A stretch of DNA of 64,000 bases from Pisolithus tinctorius (Eukaryota > Basidiomycota > Agaricomycetes > Boletales > Pisolithaceae). Shown one piece after another: positions 56,601 to 64,000 of the stretch. Position 1 is the stretch's first letter, and each line of letters opens with the position of its first letter. The stretch lies in NCBI GenBank assembly GCA_024663395.1, contig JANFAH010000012.1:372001-436000 (forward strand), written 5' to 3'. The notes under the pieces were generated by a model. That model worked only from the letters and a program-made list of their open reading frames with translations. It ran no database searches and was not told the origin of the DNA. The translations under genes were made by a program, and so were the position numbers.

Positions 56601-59006
56601 TGACTGCACTATGTGAGTGATGAGCCAGAAGAACTGGCCAGCTAGCTAAGTATTGGGTTTATTTCACTCATTTTCACCCTTTCTCCACCCTTCTCTGGAT
56701 ACAAAGCCCTTCTTGGGTTGAAGACCAAGCATGTCAACATGTCAGACCTCACCAACTGTTGATTAGGGCGACTATTTGGTTTTCCCACTAGGTCATTTCA
56801 CATCAAACTTTACATCTGAAGCCCACCATGAGGACTGTGTTCATTTGGAGAAGAAACTGTACCCTTCATCATGTCTCAAGTTTTGCAGAACCAAATGGAT
56901 AATTTGGAAAACAGCTAACTGACATGAAAGAAAACCTCAGTAACCTACATTTTTACTTTTTAGGAACATGTTAACCACCTGTTTCAAAGCAGGGAACTGT
57001 CAATAGAAGCACAAATGAGACATAGGCATCTTAATGACACAGAATGGATCAAGTGAACTTGTTAGTATCCATACAGTGAATATGACTACAGGCTCTGTAA
57101 GGAGTCTCTGGACCTAGGAATCAGTTGGGCTGGCTTTGTAACTGACATGGCAGAATTTTATGCAGGATTTACATGCACAGGACCATGTTTCACAAAAGAT
57201 GATCCCTGTGACCTAGTCAATGAACAAGCAACAAGGCTGATCAACTCATATGATGCACTACTTGACTACTGACTACATTTTCTCAAAGTAATGACTTATT
57301 TACTTATACCTGGAGGGTTTCAACAAAGAATTCTGGCACAAAATGGTTTGAAGGATGAAGCATGATGATCAAAGGCAGTATTCAGATTATGTTTGGCCCA
57401 TGAAACAGGTAATGGAAATGGCTGAAATGTCATTAGGTGAAGGTTGGCATTTGAGATATGAGAAACTCTGCACCACAAACAGTGTGCCACCCAGTTGAGA
57501 AGATCACATGCCAGGTAGCAGCATAGAAGACAAATCAACACCACCTTGTGAGTGGCCAACTGATGCAAGACATTGAGAACACAGTAGGGGGGCACCAGTG
57601 ATCAACCTGAGCAATCTCATCCATGAAGAATGCTATGTTGAGGCACTGTCAATACAACAGAGTAGCACACAGCAACAAGGAGAGGAGTCACACATCAACC
57701 CCATGGGGTTTCTTTTAGGTCATGCCTAGTTGATTCACTAATGGTCAAATTACAGGGAATATGATGCTCAGACAATGCAAGCAACTTGAGCCAATGGTGA
57801 CAGAAGAATTACTTGTTATGAGGGTGCTGTTCATGTTTGAAGTACACCATGACATCCTGGGCAGCTCCTTGGGTTGCCCTTACCATGCCTTGTTACCAGC
57901 TACTGACATCTTAACTCAGAGTTCATAGCCAAACTGTCAGAATGTTGAAGGTAGCTACAAGTACAATGGTTGATAGAAGAACCACTCATAGTGAAGGCAG
58001 CACTCAGGTTCAAAGAGGAAGAATCATGACTACACTCAAAGCCTACTCAAACAGAAGACAAGCCACCCAAGTCACTTGCTCACAATATCAAGGGACAATG
58101 GTCTTACTGAGGCATTGAAAAGTCATAGCAAAGGTCAAGGTCAAGGTGCCATAGAAAGCTGCCTCAAGAGTTTTTACAAGTTGAAGTATTGAAGCAACAC
58201 ATGGCAAGAATTCACAATCTCACATTCAAAGTCCTGGCAGGTTCATGACAGTATGACATGTTTTATTCAAGGAGTGTTGATTACTAAGCATGGGCATGTG
58301 ACCACAATACACAGATAATAGGACAGTTATTCAAGGATCCTGTGATTGAACACTGTGACAAATGGGGAGAACAACATACACTCTAGAATGAGAAGTGCCA
58401 TGGTGATGCCAACATTAAGCAAGCCATTGAAGATAATAAGCCAAAGGTAGTATTGTTTAATTCATCTGGAACAGTGGTTGCATTTTTTAAAGGATAGGAT
58501 AAGAAGTACAAAGCTCGAAGAAGGTATAGGATGATGGGGTGACTTGTGGTGAACACAGCAACAATAGATTTGATCTGAAAATGCGAATTACAAGTATATA
58601 CAATTGACATTCAAGGAAAGGCCATGGCCACTAGAACTACAAGAATCCACAGAGCACACACAACAAGACACATTTCTGCACATGCCAGGGCCTGAGAGCT
58701 TGAGTTTCCGATTTGATTCTATGTTTTACTTGCTAGTTATTTTAGGAAATGCGATGGCCTATGAGGTACCAAAGGAATTCTGAAGTACAACAAGCAGATA
58801 CATGACCTTGCTGCAACATTCATGACAATACAATGGCTACCAGAAACATGATGGACTACATGACACATATGGCATCATGCTGGGATGACAGATGATCAAG
58901 ATATGACTACAAGTTTCGACACAAAGCAGTATATGGAGCTGAGGAGAGTCACTCAATGCAGATGGAGCACCATAGATCTGGTTACTGAGCCTGATGGCTT
59001 GCATTA
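56601..59006. other. Decayed sequence, no gene recognised
   Basis: Many stops in all frames. A short stretch near 58325 reads GQLFKDPVIEHCDKWGEQ and resembles QLFKDCTIKSYNEWGEWL at 63590-63640, hinting at two relics of one unidentified gene family. Otherwise nothing supportable. Confidence 0.4.
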
Positions 59007-59628
59007 GGGGAATTCACAGCACATTTTCGTGCATCATTTTCATGCAGTTTTAAATTTTGTTTTGGACAGGCCCACTGAAAATGATGTGAAAACAGCACTT
59101 GGACATTTTCACAGGTGCAAGTGCTGACTCAGCCTGTCAAATGACATTTCCCTCTTGTGCCTCACACACATCCATGTTCTTTTAGTAGACTTTTCCTGTA
59201 TCTATGCCTTGTAGTGTTAAGCTGAAGGGGGCAGTCAACCCAGCATCTCTGGCTGAGGAGGTACTATGCAGGTGTTCATCAGATCAATCAGAGCTTGTGC
59301 TCTCACAAGCACTGGAATTGGAGTCAAAATAGGTTGCAGGATCAAGGTATGAGTGAGATTCAGTAAGCAGAGTAGCCAGATAGACATCAAGGACTTCTGC
59401 AACTTTCTACCTTTTGGTAGTGAGGCATATGGTTTCTGATGACTTGTTCAAGATAATCAACATGCTTATCTACACATATTCAAACCTCGGAAACAGCCAA
59501 AACAAAGCCAAAATGGGGGATGTCAAAGCAAACCACCATTTTCAGCCTTACCCAATCAATGAAAACAAATCAAAAACAGCATTGAAAATGAATGAAAATG
59601 ATGCATGAACATGTGCTGTGAATTCCCC
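59007..59628. mobile_element. TA-flanked inverted-repeat element (MITE-like)
   Basis: 622 bp, bounded by TA at 59005-59006 and 59629-59630. Termini GGGGAATTCACAGCAC and its complement form an inverted repeat of about 40 bp. A TA target duplication with such ends fits Tc1/mariner-type or related DNA elements. No transposase. An inverted second copy starts at 63718. Confidence 0.8.
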
Positions 59629-59630
59629 TA

Positions 59631-60138
59631 TTATCACTTCAATTTCACACCATTTTACTTGCAAACACCCTACTCTAGCAGGAATGTCAATGTCAAGTAT
59701 GGGTTTACCCTCAGGTGACTGGGCTTCAAGACTGGGTGACAGGGGCTAGTCCAGGTGGCCAGAGTCAAGGCCAGGAGACAGGGGTTAAGTCTGGTTGGAC
59801 TGGAGTTAAGGCCAGAGGTCAGGGGTTAAGTCCAGAGGACCAGACTTAAGACCAGGAGCATGGGAATAAGACCAGTAGCGTGGGAAACTGACCAGTCTTG
59901 GGGTGTGCACAAGGGGAAGCCAGTCCAGGGTTGGATCTACCTCCCTTGGTCTCAGCTTATGTGCTGTACCCTTATGCAAGCTGGGGAGAGGTCTGGGACA
60001 GGGGCTGGAGATAGCTTAAGGCTCAGCCTTAGCTATAGAGTAGTATCGAGGGGTAATATGGGGTTGAGGGTAATACTAAGTTGATATTCTGACTGAGGTG
60101 CTATGAAGTATGTACAGGGGTTAAATACACAAGGCCAG
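59631..60138. repeat. Degenerate 'gggttaagtccag' repeats
   Basis: Between 59690 and 59900 imperfect units such as 'aggggttaagtctgg' and 'ttaaggccagaggtcagggg' recur. Similar words reappear at 62220-62360. No coding. Confidence 0.5.
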
Positions 60139-61953
60139 TGTGAGTCAAAGTGTGGTTTAGTGGTGGAAACCAACCAAAACCAACACAAAAGACAATAAGA
60201 GTGAGTGGTGGTGTGCCTATGTGGTACCTAGATGGAAGAACCTTTGATTTGGGAGGGTTTTTGCAAGCTACAACACTCAAAGATGAGTGCTGATGGTTGG
60301 GGGTGCTCCTGACAAAGAAGGGGCAGGAATGCGAAAGGAAGTGATAGGGTAGACTGCTGTCAGCCTACAGAAGGATGGATGATGACTTAATTCAATGCTC
60401 TGAGCTGCACTGAGCTCAGGGAGGACTTGGAGTGAAGTAGATCGATGATAGATGATAACAAGTGAAGTAGACAATAGTTAGACCCTTAATAAAGTCTCAA
60501 CTTATTGAAGCTGCTGAATGATTTACTGAGCAATGATGAAATGCGAGCAAGAGGGGCTCTCTGATGTCTTCATCTTATTCAGCTATCTAAGTACAGTGAT
60601 TTATATACAGTACAGGGGCATTGCCTATGGAAAACAAGGTGCAAATCCTTGGTAAGTAATTGGTAACTGATGAGTAAGGAATGTAAGTGGTGGGTAATTG
60701 TCTTAGAAAGCATTGGTGAGCATTGGTAAGGATAAGTAAGCCAAAAAGCGAAGAATCAGTAAGCAAGGTCAAAAGATTGGTAAGTATTGGCAATAGGTGA
60801 GTCAAAGACAGTCAGAATGTCAAAGTATGAGTCAAGTAATGTCAGAAACTGGGAAAGCACACTGGAATTGCATTAGGGGGAGGCTGTGCATGTCACATCT
60901 TGGAGAGATCGCTTCTGGGCCAAAGTGGGATGACAGAGAGGCAGCACTGATCTGATGCTGATATAGTACATCCAAAAGTGGACAGGGTGAGTCAGATGTC
61001 AACAGGGGTCAAGCTTTGGGGGTCTGTGGGGTGACAGGAGCATAGGGGATTGCAACTTTCCCCCCCTAACTGTCCTCTCAGTGAAGCAAGTAAAAACTTC
61101 ATGAATGAGGCTCTGTTGGAGGAGAGGATGAAGGGGGAGCATCTTCTGCTGTATCTTGCAACAAGGAGGCAAGATGTGCATCATACTCATCATGGATGCA
61201 ATCAGGGAGAGTTGAGAACAGTAGATTATACTGTAGCTGTCACAACTTTGGAAGAATGATGGACAAGACTGGTATGAAGACATTGCAGGGAGCAGGGAGG
61301 AAGGATCTATATGCTTCTTGGACTGGAGAGACTGAAACAACCACATAAGACCTTTCCAAGCAAATGACAGACCTGAGGTGACCAAAGAATGTCCTCCTAG
61401 GGGTCATACTGACAAAAAGAATGTGCTGTCCAAGCTGGATGGGCTGAGAGGGGGCAGACAAGGATGGGATGTACCAGGACACTTCAGGACAGAAGCTGGT
61501 AGGAACTCCTGGTAGATATATGTAGCCATGGTCCCTAGCAAAGGGGACAAGTGAAATGATTGACATGGAGGTGGCCATATCAGAAGAATTAGTGAAATGA
61601 GCATCTTTTGGAGGGAGTGCTGTAGAAACATGTGGAGTGCACAAATCCTTTCCAATTTTGGAAGGTAGGATCATGTGGTGGAGTGCTACAAGTGAGTGTG
61701 GGAATGGTTTTGGTATCTGCAGAAATGGCAGAGATATGTTGAAAACCAGAATGCTGTACATGGGTGCTTAAGAACTTTTTATTGGCACTTAACTCACTTC
61801 CTTCCTTTTTCTTTGGCACTGACAACTCATTCTTGTGCAAGGGATGACTGCCAACATTTCTGGCTGTCCTTCTTCACATGAGGGCTATGGTCTTCATTTC
61901 CATTCATCAGCTGCATCCATGTCCACCTCACCAAACACCTTTGGTGTGTGACA
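60139..61953 (-). repeat. ORF-bearing LTR-like repeat, copy 2
   Basis: About 1.8 kb, colinear with 20046-21820. Begins (minus strand) TGTCACACACC and ends GACTCACA. TATATAAAT on the minus strand near 60600. Neighbouring pentamers (GCCAG, CTGGT) do not form a target duplication. Confidence 0.6.
61240..61761 (-). CDS. Conserved ORF inside LTR-like repeat, copy 2
   Basis: 173 residues in one frame, homologous to 20938-21601: MYSILVF, PFPHSL, DAHFT, GYIYLPGVPTSF, RSVICLERSYVVVSVSPV and SFLPAPC are shared. The frame stops after LPKL, but similarity continues (QLQYNLL, PDCIHDEYD) beyond the TAG, so the C-terminus is truncated here. An unknown, possibly element-encoded protein. Confidence 0.4.
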   Translation of the reverse strand: MYSILVFNISLPFLQIPKPFPHSLVALHHMILPSKIGKDLCTPHVSTALPPKDAHFTNSSDMATSMSIISLVPFARDHGYIYLPGVPTSFCPEVSWYIPSLSAPSQPIQLGQHILFVSMTPRRTFFGHLRSVICLERSYVVVSVSPVQEAYRSFLPAPCNVFIPVLSIILPKL

Positions 61954-62828
61954 CTGGTCCAGGGTAATGAACATAAAGCCAGACTTGTTAATAAGCTATT
62001 AGTGAGAGGATTAGCAAGGTGTGGACAGCCATGGAGGCTGTGCTGAGACTAATAGTTAAAGTCCAGGTGACCAGCATAACCAGAGTCAGACAAAAGGACC
62101 AGACTAAATATAGTACAAGCAAAGGAAAACAGACTGGAGTTATGTCTGGGTGACCTGGACATGAACCTGGGAGGGCTGGGGTGGAGCAGTGCAAGGCTGG
62201 GAGGCCAGAATAAACCAGAGATAGGGGTAAAACACCAGACTTAAGTTATTTAGGCTGGAGTTGGGTTTCCTAGGCCTGGGATTGGGTTTTCTAGGCCAGA
62301 CTAGGACTGGAGTTGACCATAGTTAGGGGCTAGGGGTCCAGACTGGACTGGGATTGAGTCTGAGAGTCATGGATATGACAGTCAACTAGGAAACAAATTT
62401 CACCCTAGAATGGGTCTCAGGGTCTAGAGAAGGCACTCAGCACATTCTACCCATGATTGAGTCACTCAGTGAGGCTGACAGCTCAAGTTTTTGTTTGGAG
62501 TTTGCAGTGTTTCACTTCCAGCTACATTATTCATGAGAGGATGCAAGGGCCTATGAAAACCTATGAGGCAAATGATAGATCATAAATACAAAGCAATAAC
62601 ACATGGAGTTTCAAATGGTTCTATGATATATGAGGGAAAATGTGTCTAGGGCAATCGAGAGGTTGCATTTGGCCAAGAGCATTTACTGTGAATGGGGGTG
62701 GGCAAGGTACAACAGAAATATACAGGTGGTGTTGTTAGTTTGGCATAGAACTGAAGCTATGCCCAAAGGAATTATATCTAGGACAGGGAAGGTGGCCTAC
62801 AGACTTGAACATATGACATGGAATCATG
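61954..62828. other. Spacer with short repeats
   Basis: Imperfect 'ctggagttgggtttcctagg' units at 62260-62350. A 70-codon ORF at 62630-62842 has no known motif. No gene assigned. Confidence 0.4.
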
Positions 62829-63302
62829 CATCAGGAAATTAACACTTTACTATTTTTGACCTTTTTGTGACTTTTTTTGACTTTTTTGTGACTATTGTGA
62901 CTATTTGTGACTTTTTGGGAAGGAACCTACTATCTGTACTTTTTTCTGACCATAAACAGCATTTTGAAGAATGAAAAGAGAACAGAATCTATTGAGACAA
63001 CTAAGTGATGATATATCTAAGCCAAGAAGACTAGAAAACATCTGAAAATTCAGAGATATTGAGCCATTGGTGTGATGCACACTGTCTGAGGGAAAAATCA
63101 CAATATCTCTTTGGAACCTCCATAAATTTGAATGTATGTGGTATCTACTGAAAGCTATTAATTAGGTGGTTTGAACAAGACCAAAATCAGTGAGAACAGT
63201 GCAGCCATGCCTGCAGGACATGGGTAACAATGGTAGATTCCTTCCCAAAATGTCACAATTGTCACAAAAAGTCAAAAATAGTAAAGTGTTATTTTCCTGA
63301 TG
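62829..63302. mobile_element. Inverted-repeat element (MITE-like), about 474 bp
   Basis: CATCAGGAAATTAACACTTT at the left end and its near-complement at the right end (63270-63302) form terminal inverted repeats. Similarity extends inward to 'gggaaggaacctac' / 'gtagattccttccc'. The left arm also has direct repeats of 'tttgtgacttttt'. Flanking target duplication unclear. No coding. Confidence 0.7.
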
Positions 63303-63425
63303 TGCAGAGCAAGTAGGACAACTGCAAGATGGAAGAAGTATAAGGCATGTCCCTATGGACTTATGAGCAGGGACAATCATGTTTAGAACTATAGCAGAGA
63401 GGTCTTTGAGGATACAAGAAGTTGC

Positions 63426-63686
63426 ATGACATGCAGAAGGCATTGGAGCTGTGCTAACCAGGCTCAACAGCTCGGTGTCTTCTATGCAGGCTTCTCGAGC
63501 TTGGTGTCAGATGAAGCACTGGCTGGCCCATGGAGAGTGGAATCACTCAAAGAAGAAGTTGAGGGCATATATGGAGTCAAGGTAATAGATCAATTGTTCA
63601 AGGATTGCACAATCAAAAGTTACAATGAGTGGGGAGAATGGCTTCATGGAATTTCAGGAGGAAATGGGAGTGATACATATCTATGA
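63426..63686 (+). pseudogene. Unrecognised coding relic
   Basis: Open for 86 codons with GVFYAGFSSLVSDEALAGPW, then VIDQLFKDCTIKSYNEWGEW. It resembles a relic at about 58325. It could be one exon of an unknown gene, ending just before a MITE-like insertion. Confidence 0.3.
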
Positions 63687-63717
63687 AGACTTGTTGATTG
63701 CAGGAGAAGATACAATA

Positions 63718-64000
63718 GGGGAATTCACAGCATGTTTTTGTGCATCATTTTTGTTTGTTTTCAATGCTGTTTTTGATTTGTTTTCATTGATTGGGTAAGG
63801 CTGAAAATGGCGGTTTGCTTTGACATCCCCCATTTTGGCTTTGTTTTGGCTGTTTCCGAGGTTTGAATATGTGTAGATAAGCATGTTGATTATCTTGAAC
63901 AAGTCATCAGAAACCATATGCCTCACTACCAAAAGGTAGAAAGTTGCAGAAGTCCTTGATGTCTATCTGGCTACTCTGCTTACTGAATCTCACTCATACC
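63718..64000. mobile_element. Second copy of the TA-flanked element, inverted, cut by window end
   Basis: Starts GGGGAATTCACAGCATG after TA at 63716-63717. Its sequence is the near-perfect reverse complement of about 59344-59628, and it runs off the window. Compared with the first copy the visible part is only slightly diverged. Confidence 0.8.

Noticed and set aside
59414..59608. 64-codon ORF in the MITE, also present in the copy at 63681-63932
   Set aside because: Identity follows from the repeat itself; no start context or domain, and no sign of constraint beyond the DNA copy.

Overview
The window looks like the genome of a repeat-rich mushroom-forming fungus (Basidiomycota, Agaricomycetes). 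The evidence is short spliceosomal introns of 48-64 bases with GT..AG ends, a KDZ transposase remnant with its CxC2 cysteine cluster, a TET/JBP-type 2-oxoglutarate dioxygenase, a Plavaka transposase, a DUF6698-type gene, and two chromodomain-bearing Ty3/gypsy retrotransposons. I cannot name the species.

Layout. 1-0.6 kb: degenerate satellite. 1.0-2.8 kb: decayed Zn2Cys6 plus coiled-coil gene. 2.9-3.8 kb: tandem repeats. 3.9-11.5 kb: complete chromovirus (element 1, plus strand, 524-bp LTRs, 5-bp target duplication GACAG). 11.7-14.6 kb: KDZ transposase pseudogene (minus). 15.2-20.0 kb: hypothetical gene remnants. 20.0-21.8 kb: ORF-bearing LTR-like repeat. 22.4-23.3 kb: TET/JBP dioxygenase (minus). 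23.75-33.96 kb: satellite array split by a second complete chromovirus (element 2, 24666-32799, minus, 714-bp LTRs, target duplication GGCCC). 35 kb: CENPB-type (Tigger-like) transposase fragment. 36.3-51.3 kb: island of unique, mostly intact genes: partial NRPS, small unknown gene, Plavaka transposase, DUF6698 gene, APH-fold kinase, SLC35F/EamA transporter. 52.5-55.9 kb: hypothetical pseudogene, CxC6/KDZ-associated remnant, LTR-like fragment. 55.9-56.6 kb: fourth satellite block. 56.6-64 kb: decayed repeats, a second ORF-bearing LTR-like repeat, two kinds of inverted-repeat element.

Most unusual content. Both retrotransposons carry, between pol and the 3' LTR and on the opposite strand, a spliced gene with an intact reading frame for a coiled-coil protein with a Gal4-like six-cysteine cluster. 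The intron has the same phase in both. Each element is also loaded with its own short CGG/CCG-containing word (CCGG/CCGGTC in element 1, CGGA/CGGAG in element 2) in LTRs, gag-pol and antisense gene alike. Zn2Cys6 proteins typically contact CGG triplets, so I suggest, as a hypothesis only, that each element encodes a factor recognising its own DNA, for self-regulation or anti-silencing. Decay across the window is strongly CpG-directed: every difference I found between the two LTRs of each element is CG versus TG or CA, satellite variants differ the same way, and the pol stops of element 2 are TGA codons where element 1 has arginine. With a TET/JBP dioxygenase nearby, the region reads as a record of cytosine methylation acting on transposons.
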